From contig CALINM010000214.1 in NCBI GenBank assembly GCA_938045315.1, positions 1 through 13,974 on the forward strand: a stretch of DNA of 13,974 nucleotides, in the 5' to 3' direction. A program made the position numbers and the translations under genes. Each line of letters starts with the position of its first letter. The first letter of the stretch is position 1. The notes beneath the pieces were generated by a model that did not search any database, was not told where the DNA came from, and saw nothing but the letters and a program-made list of their open reading frames with translations. Below are positions 6,776 to 13,974 of the stretch, one piece after another. The stretch is from an uncultured bacterium (GTDB lineage: Bacteria > CALINM01).

Positions 6776-7025
6776 TATATTGTTTTTCACACTTTTTTTA
6801 TACAACTGTTCATTACCACCAGATGTACCTGTTACTAAAGAAGCTATCGATAATACAAAACTATACTCAACCTTCCTTATAGAAGAAAGCCCTGATGCAC
6901 TTATACACGTACTAAATAAAAATGGTGAAGCAGTAATAAGGGCAACATACAGGGGAATACCTGTTTATTTAAAGATTTACGCCACCTCACGTGGTTTAAT
7001 CTGGTATGTCTATCCAAGAGAATAG
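6762..7025 (+). CDS. Small predicted lipoprotein of unknown function
   Basis: With GTG 6762 as start the protein is 87 aa and opens with a textbook type II signal, MKGISILFFTLFLYNC, lipobox L13-Y14-N15-C16. An AAAGAGA stretch sits just upstream as a modest ribosome-binding site. ATG 6732 is an in-frame alternative adding 10 residues and a longer overlap with the desulfurase. The mature part (about 70 aa) has short beta-strand-like blocks such as DALIHVLNKNGEAVIRATY and ends TSRGLIWYVYPRE. I recognise no family. The gene overlaps the desulfurase by 14 bp and is 3 nt from tsaD. Confidence 0.75.
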   Translation: MKGISILFFTLFLYNCSLPPDVPVTKEAIDNTKLYSTFLIEESPDALIHVLNKNGEAVIRATYRGIPVYLKIYATSRGLIWYVYPRE

Positions 7026-7028
7026 GCA

Positions 7029-8018
7029 ATGAACATTTTGGCAATAGAAACATCCTGTGATGATACATCTTGTGCAGTTATTACTGATAATTATAAACTT
7101 CTTTCGCTGAATATATCTTCTCAAAATGACATTCATGGTAATTTTGGCGGAGTCGTACCAGAAATTGCTTCAAGACAACATCTAAGAATACTACCATTTA
7201 TCTTCCAAAAAACGCTGCAAGATGCAAAAATTTCAATAAAGGATATAGATGGTATTTGTGCCACAATTGGACCTGGGCTGGTAGGTTCTCTTTTGGTGGG
7301 ACTGATGTTTGCTAAGGGATTGTGTATATCAAATAAAAAACCTTTTTTTGGGGTTAATCACATTGAAGGTCATTTCTTTGCATCCTTTTTAGAAGAAAAA
7401 AGGCCAGATTTTCCCTTTATTGCCCTTGTTGCTTCTGGTGGGCATACAGCTTTATACTTAGTAAAGGGATTTAGAAACTATAAAATTATTGGACAAACAA
7501 GAGACGATGCAGCAGGTGAAGCTTTTGATAAAGTTGCCAAACTTTTAGGAATTGGTTATCCAGGAGGCGTTGCAATTGAAAAATTTGCTGAAGGTGTTAG
7601 AGGAAGCATTAACCTGCCCTATCCTTTAGAAAAAGAGAAAGACTTTAGTTTCTCAGGACTTAAAACGGCTGTATTAACTATAGTAAAAAAGACTGATAAT
7701 TTATCTGATGACTTCAAAAAAAACCTTTGTGCAAGTTTTCAAGAAAAAGTCGTCAAAATACTTGTGGATAAAACCGTTAGAGCATGTAAAAAATATAAAG
7801 TAAAAAATATTGTAATTTCAGGAGGTGTTGCTTCAAATAAATTGCTACGACAAGAAATTACCACAATTGCAAAGAGCGAAGACTTAGAAGTTTTTATACC
7901 CCAAAAAAAATTTTGCACCGATAATGCGGCAATGATTGGAGTTGTTGGGTATTATTTTCTTAAAAATAATTTCAAAACAGATTTATCAGTATCCGCTATC
8001 CCTGACTGGTCATTTTAA
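7029..8018 (+). CDS. tsaD: TsaD, tRNA N6-threonylcarbamoyladenosine transferase subunit
   Basis: 329 aa, full length. Transfers the threonylcarbamoyl group from threonylcarbamoyl-AMP to A37 of tRNAs reading ANN codons, working with TsaB and TsaE in the cytosol. The ASKHA-fold motifs are intact: LAIETSCDDTSCA at the N-terminus, GGVVPEIASRQH, the metal-binding HIEGH at 111-115, ASGGHTALYL, DDAAGEAFDKVAKLLG, SGGVASN and CTDNAAMIG near the end. It closes the plus-strand operon. Its ribosome-binding site is weak, so it may depend on coupling with the lipoprotein 3 nt upstream. The 3' end overlaps the converging phosphatidyltransferase gene by 9 bp. Confidence 0.97.
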   Translation: MNILAIETSCDDTSCAVITDNYKLLSLNISSQNDIHGNFGGVVPEIASRQHLRILPFIFQKTLQDAKISIKDIDGICATIGPGLVGSLLVGLMFAKGLCISNKKPFFGVNHIEGHFFASFLEEKRPDFPFIALVASGGHTALYLVKGFRNYKIIGQTRDDAAGEAFDKVAKLLGIGYPGGVAIEKFAEGVRGSINLPYPLEKEKDFSFSGLKTAVLTIVKKTDNLSDDFKKNLCASFQEKVVKILVDKTVRACKKYKVKNIVISGGVASNKLLRQEITTIAKSEDLEVFIPQKKFCTDNAAMIGVVGYYFLKNNFKTDLSVSAIPDWSF

Positions 8019-8573
8019 CTTTTTATAAATCCAGAAAACCCTTTGAAAAACAGTTATTAGTGAAAAAAAAGACAAAATAAACAAAAAAATTTTTACCTGA
8101 TCAAAAATCAAACCAATTAATATGATTATGATTCTTTCAGGTCTTTCAACTAAACCAACTTTGCAATCAATTCCTAAACCCTCAGCTCTTGCTCTAACAT
8201 AGCTAATTAAATAAGAAAAAATCATAACGATGTTTGAAAAAAATGCACCAACAAAATCAACTGACAATGCAAAATGAATTGCGATACCCAAAAATAAAAA
8301 TCCTTCAGAAATTCTATCTAAAAATGAATCTAGAAAGGCTCCAAATTTTGTCACCTTCCCATTAACTCTAGCAGCTATACCATCTAACATATCAAATATG
8401 CTCCCTACGCCCAATAAAATACCACCCATAAAAAAATCTTCTATTACTACATATGCAGAAGATAGATTTAATAAAAGTCCAATTATAGTAAAGTAGTTTG
8501 GGTTTATATTAACAGACTTAATGATGGGAGCTAAAGGTTTATCTAAAAAATGTCCTAATTTACTACTTAACAT
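8010..8573 (-). CDS. CDP-alcohol phosphatidyltransferase, probable phosphatidylinositol-phosphate synthase
   Basis: 187 aa, integral membrane. The catalytic motif is complete: D61-x2-D64-G65-x2-A68-R69-x8-G78-x3-D82-x3-D86, the metal and CDP-lipid site. Several hydrophobic segments flank it (about 27-60, 88-120, 148-185). SYVRARAEGLG followed by ERPER near residues 123-147 resembles the PgsA1/PI-phosphate synthase branch of actinobacteria. The gene begins on the stop codon of the inositol-phosphate synthase (TAATG), so the substrate is most likely inositol-1-phosphate, giving an inositol phospholipid; that is inference from context plus motif. Alternatives are phosphatidylglycerophosphate synthase or, in a thermophile, a di-myo-inositol-phosphate pathway enzyme. 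Confidence 0.85.
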   Translation of the reverse strand: MLSSKLGHFLDKPLAPIIKSVNINPNYFTIIGLLLNLSSAYVVIEDFFMGGILLGVGSIFDMLDGIAARVNGKVTKFGAFLDSFLDRISEGFLFLGIAIHFALSVDFVGAFFSNIVMIFSYLISYVRARAEGLGIDCKVGLVERPERIIIILIGLIFDQVKIFLFILSFFSLITVFQRVFWIYKKLK

Positions 8574-9685
8574 TATCTATCAACCGAACCATCTATGAAC
8601 CTCTCTACCAAACTTCTTGCTTCTTCATCAGAATATTGTACAGGCGGATGTTTCATAAAATAAGCAGAAGGTGAAGTTAAAACACCACCTATACCCCTAT
8701 CCAGTGCGATTTTGCAACATCTTATTGCATCTATAACTACACCTGCACTATTTGGTGAGTCTTCAACTGATAACCTTAATTCTAAATTTATTGGAACATT
8801 ACCAAATATTCTACCCTCCATTCTCAAAAAACAAATCTTATTGTCATTTAAAAATGGAACAAAGTCTGATGGACCCACATGAATCTTATTCCACGCAAGT
8901 GGTGTTTTTAATTGGGACTGAACTGCTTCAGTTTTAGAAATTTTTTTAGATTTTAATCGTGTTCTATTTAACATATTTAGAAAATCTGTATTACCACCTA
9001 CATTAAGTTGATAAGTAGCATCTAATTCAACGCCTCTATCTTGAAACAATTTTGTTAAAACCCTATGAACAATCGTAGCACCGATTTGACTCTTCACATC
9101 ATCACCAATAATTGGTATTCCCTTTTTCTTGAATTTATCAGACCATCTTTTATCTGAAGCTATGAATACGGGCATGCAATTAATAAAAGCAACATTTGCT
9201 TCTAAACAAGCCTCGGCATAAAATCTAACAGCCTTTTCTGATCCTACAGGCAAAAAATTAACAACTATTTCAGTCCCCGTATCTTTTAAAACCTTAGCTA
9301 TGTTTACAGGTTTTTTATCAGCAATTATAAATCTGCAATCCTCTGGATAATCTTTCATATGTTCCGATACCCCATCTAACACCTCTCCCATCTGAACAAC
9401 CGGACCATCTTCCACATCCTTATAAAAAACTTTAGTGCAATTTGGTTTTGAAAAAATTGCTTCTCTTAATTTTTTACCAACCTTCCTTGCATCAATATCA
9501 AATGCCGAAGTAATTATAATGTCACCAGGCTTATATCCACCTAAATTTCTGTGCATAAGACCTAATGAAGCATTCTCATCATCATCATCCAGTGCTTTAT
9601 AATAGCTAATTCCTTGCACTAATGCACTTGCACAATTCCCAACACCAATTATACCAACTCGTATTTCTTTTTTTCCTGTTGCCAT
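8573..9685 (-). CDS. ino1: myo-Inositol-1-phosphate synthase
   Basis: 370 aa. Converts glucose-6-phosphate to inositol-1-phosphate using NAD as a catalytic cofactor. It looks like the actinobacterial-type enzyme throughout: VGIIGVGNCASALVQG (NAD-binding loop) near 10-25, NFLPVGSEKA, NCMPVFIASD, GDDVKSQIGATIVHR, LNVGGNTDFLNM, KKISKTEAVQSQL, HVGPSDFVPF and DSPNSAGVVIDAIR followed by DRGIGG near the C-terminus. ATG 9685 has GAGGGT 6 nt upstream. A consensus-like promoter lies a little further up. Stop and start are fused with the phosphatidyltransferase gene. Inositol lipids are uncommon outside actinobacteria, archaea and some thermophiles, so the pair could have been acquired by transfer, but codon use looks like the neighbours. 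Confidence 0.95.
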   Translation of the reverse strand: MATGKKEIRVGIIGVGNCASALVQGISYYKALDDDDENASLGLMHRNLGGYKPGDIIITSAFDIDARKVGKKLREAIFSKPNCTKVFYKDVEDGPVVQMGEVLDGVSEHMKDYPEDCRFIIADKKPVNIAKVLKDTGTEIVVNFLPVGSEKAVRFYAEACLEANVAFINCMPVFIASDKRWSDKFKKKGIPIIGDDVKSQIGATIVHRVLTKLFQDRGVELDATYQLNVGGNTDFLNMLNRTRLKSKKISKTEAVQSQLKTPLAWNKIHVGPSDFVPFLNDNKICFLRMEGRIFGNVPINLELRLSVEDSPNSAGVVIDAIRCCKIALDRGIGGVLTSPSAYFMKHPPVQYSDEEARSLVERFIDGSVDR

Positions 9686-9717
9686 TCATTTACCCTCATA
9701 GAATTAAATTTAATAAT

Positions 9718-9746
9718 AAAATAATCAAACTACAAAAGATTGTCAA
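9718..9746 (-). promoter_or_regulatory. Predicted sigma-70-type promoter of the inositol operon
   Basis: On the minus strand TTGACA (9746-9741) is followed by a 17-nt spacer and TATTTT (9723-9718). A start site near 9711 would give a leader of about 26 nt to ATG 9685, including GAGGGT. The perfect -35 hexamer and correct spacing are the reasons for the call; the -10 is 4 of 6. Confidence 0.5.
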
Positions 9747-9786
9747 TTTTTTTGAGATAATACTAAAATAACTATGAACTAAAAAG

Positions 9787-9863
<77 letters not shown>

Positions 9864-9932
9864 AATGTTTGATATTGTTGCATATTTTGAAAAATCATGC
9901 AATAATATTTTAAATATTTGCATTTAAAAACA
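9864..9932. promoter_or_regulatory. Divergent control region with repeated TTGCAT/ATGCAA
   Basis: This gap separates tRNA-Pro (minus) from the corrinoid methyltransferase (plus). It contains TTGCAT (9878-9883), ATGCAA (9897-9902) and TTGCAT (9918-9923): an inverted pair with 13 nt between, plus a third copy. A weak plus-strand promoter, TTGAAA (9887-9892) with 17 nt to TTAAAT (9910-9915), overlaps them. No Shine-Dalgarno precedes ATG 9933. Confidence 0.3.
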
Positions 9933-10721
9933 ATGAAAATAATTTCAGAAAATTTACAACCCTTTGAAAAAAAGGCAAAATTAGCTTTTGAAAGAAACCG
10001 GGATGCACTAATAAATTTTTTACATGAGATAGAAGTAAAGGGTATAACAGCAATAGATGTAAATTTGGGACCTATAAGAAAAAACAAAAAAGAAATTGTT
10101 AGATTCTTTATTAATACGATAGAAGAATTTAGTAATCTTGAAATTTTTTTAGATTCTGCTGATCCAGAAATTATAAAGTTAGGATTAGAGTGTGCAACAA
10201 AAAAAATCACCATTAATGGATTTTCTTTAGAAGAGAAAAAATTAAAAGAAATCTTACCACTTGCAGCTCACTATAAAGTTGACATTGTAGGATTAATTAT
10301 GACTGGATCTTTTATACCTTCAATTCTGGAAGAAAAATTATTATTAGCAGAAGAGATGATATACCACGCAGAACAAAATGGAATAGATAGATCACAAATA
10401 ATATTAGATCCAGTTGTGGTCCCATTAGGCTGGGAAAATGGTGCAATATCAGCAAAAAGTAACATAGATTTTATAAAACACTTACCTTCCATATTTGGAC
10501 CTGAAATAAGAACCCTTGTAGGACTTTCAAATCTAACAACCAGAGCAGCAGGCGGAAAAGCTAAAGATTTGCTTCAATCCCTTTATCTTTCTATGCTTTA
10601 CAATGCCGGGTTAGATATGGTTATGCTTGACGTTTTTAATGAAAATATAATGTCCACTATAAAGTTTATTGATACCTTAGAAGGAAAGAGAATTTTCTCC
10701 TTTTTCGAGTTCACTTCTTAA
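9933..10721 (+). CDS. Methyltetrahydrofolate:corrinoid methyltransferase-like (pterin-binding TIM barrel)
   Basis: 262 aa, the usual size of AcsE/MeTr, which moves the methyl group of methyltetrahydrofolate to a corrinoid Fe-S protein. Residues at the expected pterin-site positions are present: D74 (FLDSADPE), N95 (TINGFSLE), D159 (LDPVVVPLG) and N200 (VGLSNLTT). The sequence SLEEKKLKEILPLAAHY and the VGLSN strand are closer to MeTr and the MetH pterin domain than to folate-synthesis FolP. I start at ATG 9933 (MKIISEN, like MIIIGEN in relatives) rather than TTG 9918; neither has a clear ribosome-binding site. No carbonyl-branch Wood-Ljungdahl genes are in the window, so the corrinoid partner is unknown. 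The 3' end overlaps the converging gene by 45 bp. Confidence 0.85.
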   Translation: MKIISENLQPFEKKAKLAFERNRDALINFLHEIEVKGITAIDVNLGPIRKNKKEIVRFFINTIEEFSNLEIFLDSADPEIIKLGLECATKKITINGFSLEEKKLKEILPLAAHYKVDIVGLIMTGSFIPSILEEKLLLAEEMIYHAEQNGIDRSQIILDPVVVPLGWENGAISAKSNIDFIKHLPSIFGPEIRTLVGLSNLTTRAAGGKAKDLLQSLYLSMLYNAGLDMVMLDVFNENIMSTIKFIDTLEGKRIFSFFEFTS

Positions 10722-11093
10722 TCTTTCAATTTCTAATTCTCTCTTCTTTTCTTTAAGCTTTTTTAAAACAAACTTTTTAATAAAACTTTGTTTGCTTAGA
10801 TAGGGAAGACAATTTTGTTCAAAATCTTTTAAAACAATTTTTTTTACGCTGTCAAGTTCAACTTCAATAACAGCATTTTTAGTGATGGTCTTTGTATAAA
10901 CCAATTTATCACCTAAAAAGTTCATAACTTCATTATAAAGATGCTCATCATCAAAGATTGAACTATCAATATTTATATGCGAGTATAATTTTAAAACTAC
11001 ATTAAAATAATTACAAAAATATCTAATAGTTTCATCAAAAATAATTACTTTAAGCCCATTCGAAAGAATGTACTCCTTTAAAATTTTACCCAT
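10677..11093 (-). CDS. Hypothetical protein, 138 aa, coupled to CoA-disulfide reductase
   Basis: I do not recognise the family. ATG 11093 is preferred: GGGAG lies 5 nt upstream, and the start overlaps the end of the CoA-disulfide reductase gene by 8 bp (ATGGGTAA). Longer in-frame starts at 11105 and 11123 overlap it further. The protein looks soluble. An alpha/beta-like first half (LSNGLKVIIFDETIRYF, IEVELDSVKKIVL) is followed by a long, highly charged C-terminal helix rich in Lys/Glu (about 108-138, KKLKEKKRELEIERLRSELE), possibly a coiled coil. No signal peptide or membrane segment. Its place in the operon suggests a link to thiol/persulfide metabolism or to the diguanylate cyclase upstream, but nothing in the sequence shows it. 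Confidence 0.75.
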   Translation of the reverse strand: MGKILKEYILSNGLKVIIFDETIRYFCNYFNVVLKLYSHINIDSSIFDDEHLYNEVMNFLGDKLVYTKTITKNAVIEVELDSVKKIVLKDFEQNCLPYLSKQSFIKKFVLKKLKEKKRELEIERLRSELEKGENSLSF

Positions 11094-12711
11094 TTTTTCT
11101 CCCATGTAATTTGTATCCACCACTTAAATTATAAACCTTCGTAAAACCCTTGTTTAAAAGCATTCTTGTAGCAATATAGCTTCTATAACCACTGGCGCAA
11201 CTAATCAAAATCTTTTCATCCCTCTTTTCATTTAACTTCTCAATTTTTGATCTCAATTCATCTATAGGTATATTGATTGCATTGGGATAAGAGCTTTTTC
11301 TCAACTCTGATGGTGTTCTCACATCGAGAAGTATAAATTCACTTAAATTTTCTGGAATTTTCCATAACGTTGGCGCCTCACCCTTCACAATATTATTCCC
11401 AATCATACCTGCCAAAATAACTGGATCTTTAGCTGAAGAAAAAGGCGGCGCATAAGCTAAATCAAAAGATTCAAGATCTTCAAAAGTAAGCCCTGAATAT
11501 ATCGCAGAAGCAAAAACATCAATTCTTTTATCAACCCCGCTTTCGCCAACTATTTGAACACCTAAAATTTTTCCTTCTCTATTACCAGTAACTTTTATGT
11601 ATAAAGGTCTTGCACCTGGATAATAATCAGCATGATCCTGAGTAACAAGATAATAACTTATATAATCTGTGCCATCCTGTAATAGTTTTTTTTCATTAAA
11701 TCCCGTTACTGCAAAAACACAATCTTTAAACTTTGCGATAGCTGTGCCCAGTGTACCTTTATATTCCTTCTTACTATTCGATACAGCGTTATAACCAGCA
11801 ATTCTACCCTGTTTATTAGCTGAACCTGCGAGTGGAATCCATGTGGGCTCTCCATTTATCACGTAATAATTCTCAGCAACATCACCAGCTGCATATATAT
11901 CTTTTACTGTTGTTTCCATAAATTTATCAACTTTTATAGCATTTCTCAACCCTAATTCAATGCCAGTATTTTCACATAATTTAGAATTTGGTTTAACGCC
12001 TAAAGAAGCTATCCCTAAATCAAATTCTATTGTGTTGCCATCATCTAAATAAGCAATATTTTCATTTATCCTATTTACTCCAACACCAGTGATAACTCTA
12101 ACACCATAATATCTTAACCTATCTAAAACAATATCTGCCATCTCCGAATCAAAAGGTGCCAGTATCTGGTTCATCTTCTCGATAATAGTCACATCCATGC
12201 CGAGATTTAAAAGATTTTCAGCTAATTCAATACCAATAAAACCACCACCCATAATGAGAGCTCTTTTGGGTTTTTGATTCTCAATGAAACTTTTCAAAAT
12301 ATCCATTTCGTTAAGATTATAAAGAGAAAATACCCTTTCACTTTTTAAATCCCCAGGGATGATAGGGCTTGCACCAGTAGCAATGATTAGTTTATCATAC
12401 TTATCTTCAAATAAAACTCCACTGTTTAAGTTTTTAACAACAATGGTTTTATTATCTGGAATGATTTTTATTACCTCATGTTTAATTCTAACTTCTATAT
12501 TAAATCTATTTTTTAAATAATTTGGTGTGACCACTAATAAATCATCCCTATCTTTTATTATTTTCCCAACATAATAGGGCATACCACAATTCGCATAGGA
12601 TATATAATCACCTTTTTCATAAATTAATATTTCCCATTCTTCAGATGTTCTTCTTGCTTTAACAGCAGAAGATGCTCCAGCAGCAACACCACCTATAACC
12701 AACAATTTCAT
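11086..12711 (-). CDS. CoA-disulfide / persulfide reductase with C-terminal rhodanese domain
   Basis: 541 aa flavoprotein. FAD-binding loop GGVAAGASSAVKARR at 7-21; redox Cys42 in SYANCGMPYYVG, the single-cysteine signature of CoA-disulfide reductases; second dinucleotide loop MGGGFIGIELAENL near 155-168; FAD/NAD motif YAAGDVAE near 270; a rhodanese domain from about 455 with DVRTPSE and active Cys505 in the loop CASGYRS. This CoADR-Rhd architecture is known from NADH-dependent persulfide/polysulfide reductases (Shewanella Npsr, Bacillus CoADR-RHD), which reduce CoA disulfide, CoA persulfide or polysulfide with NAD(P)H. AGGGGGT lies 5 nt upstream of the ATG, inside the end of the diguanylate cyclase gene 3 nt away. 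The protein is intact and cytosolic. Confidence 0.93.
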   Translation of the reverse strand: MKLLVIGGVAAGASSAVKARRTSEEWEILIYEKGDYISYANCGMPYYVGKIIKDRDDLLVVTPNYLKNRFNIEVRIKHEVIKIIPDNKTIVVKNLNSGVLFEDKYDKLIIATGASPIIPGDLKSERVFSLYNLNEMDILKSFIENQKPKRALIMGGGFIGIELAENLLNLGMDVTIIEKMNQILAPFDSEMADIVLDRLRYYGVRVITGVGVNRINENIAYLDDGNTIEFDLGIASLGVKPNSKLCENTGIELGLRNAIKVDKFMETTVKDIYAAGDVAENYYVINGEPTWIPLAGSANKQGRIAGYNAVSNSKKEYKGTLGTAIAKFKDCVFAVTGFNEKKLLQDGTDYISYYLVTQDHADYYPGARPLYIKVTGNREGKILGVQIVGESGVDKRIDVFASAIYSGLTFEDLESFDLAYAPPFSSAKDPVILAGMIGNNIVKGEAPTLWKIPENLSEFILLDVRTPSELRKSSYPNAINIPIDELRSKIEKLNEKRDEKILISCASGYRSYIATRMLLNKGFTKVYNLSGGYKLHGRKNG

Positions 12712-12714
12712 TTT

Positions 12715-13974
12715 TTACCCCCTATAAAACTTCACCTGGTTTCTACCATTTTTCTTGGCTTCATACAAGGCAATATCAGCTTCATTTATAAATTTATCTA
12801 AATCTTTATCCTTCGAGTATGTACTTATACCAAAACTCAGTGTAACAGGTGCATTTAAGCCTTCAATTATAAAGGAATTAAAAATCTTCCTGATTCTTTC
12901 AGCGAGAAGAATAGCATTTTGAATAGATGTTTCAGGTGAAATAATAATAAATTCTTCACCACCAAATCTTCCTACATAATCCACTTTTCTAATTGAATTT
13001 CTCAATATCAAGGCCACTTTTCTTAAAACAGTATCACCCATATTATGGCCAAAAGTGTCATTTATTTTTTTAAAAAAATCGATATCAGCTATGATTAATG
13101 CCAATTCATAATCATATCTCTTTGCTCTATCCATTTCCATTCTTAAAATTTCTAAAATTTTTCGTCTATTGTAAAGGGATGTTAGTTCATCAGTTATTGA
13201 CATTTCCACAATTTTTTTATGCAAAATACTGTTGTTTATAACTAAAAGAATGTGGGGGAGAATAAAGGATATTCTTTTCAAAGAATCATAATTATCTTTG
13301 TTATAGCAGAAAAATACACCACCTTTAAGTGTTTGAAATGTTTTATCTGAAAGGGTTTCATATGTATCAACATATAAAAATTCTCTTTTTTCATAATAGT
13401 TGTCTGGTATAGGTTCTTCTCCAATACTATAATCAAAAATTAGATTTTCAAAACCTGTATCATGAAGAATTTCTTTAATATAGGAATTAAATTCCTCTAT
13501 ATGGGTTCCATACTCATAATTCGTCCATACATTAATTTTCATATTTTTATCTTCAGCTAATGCAAAAGCAATAAGATATGTATTAAGCATTTTACTTAAA
13601 GTTTTTGAACACCCACTAATTACTTCAGCTAGAGAACTTATACGATAAGAATATTGAGCAATTTCATTAATCATTGATATCTCGAAAATTCTTTTATCAA
13701 GAAAATCATTTAAAAAACCAAGTATCTCCTTTTCAGTAATCTCAATGCTTTTATAAGCAGGTTTGTAATTACTTTCTGTTATAAGTTTTTCAATTTCATT
13801 TACAAGGGTCGTAATATCTTGATTTTTACTTCTATAATAATCAGCTCCTGCTTCATATCCCCATAATTCATCAATTGGTTGATCAAGGGCAGTTAAAAGC
13901 ATAACTGGCATATCAACTGTTTGTGGGTGATTTTTCAAAAATCTACATGCCTGATAACCACTCATAACCGGCAT
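12715..13974 (-). CDS. Diguanylate cyclase with receiver domain (N-terminus beyond window)
   Basis: 419 residues visible; the frame is open at the right edge. Residues 1-70 are the second half of a response-regulator receiver: MPVMSGYQACRFLK just after the expected phospho-Asp (outside the window), LLTALD with the conserved Thr, and GADYYRSKNQD, where the invariant Lys remains but the following Pro is Asn. A 180-residue middle region looks GAF-like. The GGDEF domain has DELTSLYNRR, ADIDFFKKINDTFGHNMGD, the active loop GGEEF at 338-342, and an inhibitory site RKVD at 329-332 spaced five residues before it. It should make c-di-GMP with product feedback. The first ATG in the window is not the true start. 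It heads the operon with the CoA-disulfide reductase. Confidence 0.92.
   Translation of the reverse strand: MPVMSGYQACRFLKNHPQTVDMPVMLLTALDQPIDELWGYEAGADYYRSKNQDITTLVNEIEKLITESNYKPAYKSIEITEKEILGFLNDFLDKRIFEISMINEIAQYSYRISSLAEVISGCSKTLSKMLNTYLIAFALAEDKNMKINVWTNYEYGTHIEEFNSYIKEILHDTGFENLIFDYSIGEEPIPDNYYEKREFLYVDTYETLSDKTFQTLKGGVFFCYNKDNYDSLKRISFILPHILLVINNSILHKKIVEMSITDELTSLYNRRKILEILRMEMDRAKRYDYELALIIADIDFFKKINDTFGHNMGDTVLRKVALILRNSIRKVDYVGRFGGEEFIIISPETSIQNAILLAERIRKIFNSFIIEGLNAPVTLSFGISTYSKDKDLDKFINEADIALYEAKKNGRNQVKFYRG

Overview
The window is low-GC DNA (about 30% by eye). It has compact, often overlapping genes, Shine-Dalgarno-led starts and a standard bacterial gene set (RNase PH, RdgB, TsaD, tRNA-Pro). 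Several features point to an anaerobic, Gram-negative-type bacterium: a three-gene PqqD / radical SAM-SPASM / SPASM-only cassette, lipoprotein signal peptides, an AcsE-size corrinoid methyltransferase, a CoA-disulfide/persulfide reductase and a GGDEF protein. I would guess Deferribacterota or a deltaproteobacterium-like relative, at low confidence.

Layout. (1) 1-1287, minus strand: rph then rdgB (rdgB runs off the left edge), overlapping by 8 bp. (2) About 1326-3348 is a gene graveyard. It holds the decayed C-terminal part of glutamate synthase gltB on the minus strand. On the plus strand it holds the Fis-type helix-turn-helix end of an NtrC-like regulator, a short lipoprotein fragment, a frameshifted two-repeat lipoprotein, and a roughly 93-codon gene of unknown function broken by TGA. 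(3) 3370-8018, plus strand: one tightly packed operon. It encodes a PqqD-like protein, a radical SAM/SPASM enzyme, a 17-codon mini-ORF, a SPASM-only protein (together resembling the GeoRSP cassette, a predicted peptide-modification system whose substrate I do not know), a class-V cysteine desulfurase, a small lipoprotein and TsaD. (4) 9863-8010, minus strand: tRNA-Pro(UGG), then a promoter, myo-inositol-1-phosphate synthase and a CDP-alcohol phosphatidyltransferase, probably for an inositol phospholipid. (5) 9933-10721, plus strand: methyltetrahydrofolate:corrinoid methyltransferase-like protein. (6) 13974-10677, minus strand: a receiver/GGDEF diguanylate cyclase (N-terminus outside the window), CoA-disulfide reductase with rhodanese domain, and an unrecognised 138-aa protein.

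How the genes may work together. In the GeoRSP-like cassette the PqqD-like protein would present a peptide to the radical SAM enzyme. The SPASM-only protein may be a partner subunit, and the coupled cysteine desulfurase could supply sulfur for the Fe-S clusters or for the product. The broken lipoprotein and broken small ORF just upstream overlap each other and point into this operon, so the cassette may have lost its original substrate or partner genes. The most notable points are the cassette itself, the 17-aa mini-ORF with the strongest ribosome-binding site of the operon, and the TGA-broken ORF before it. All reading was by eye; no database search was run.
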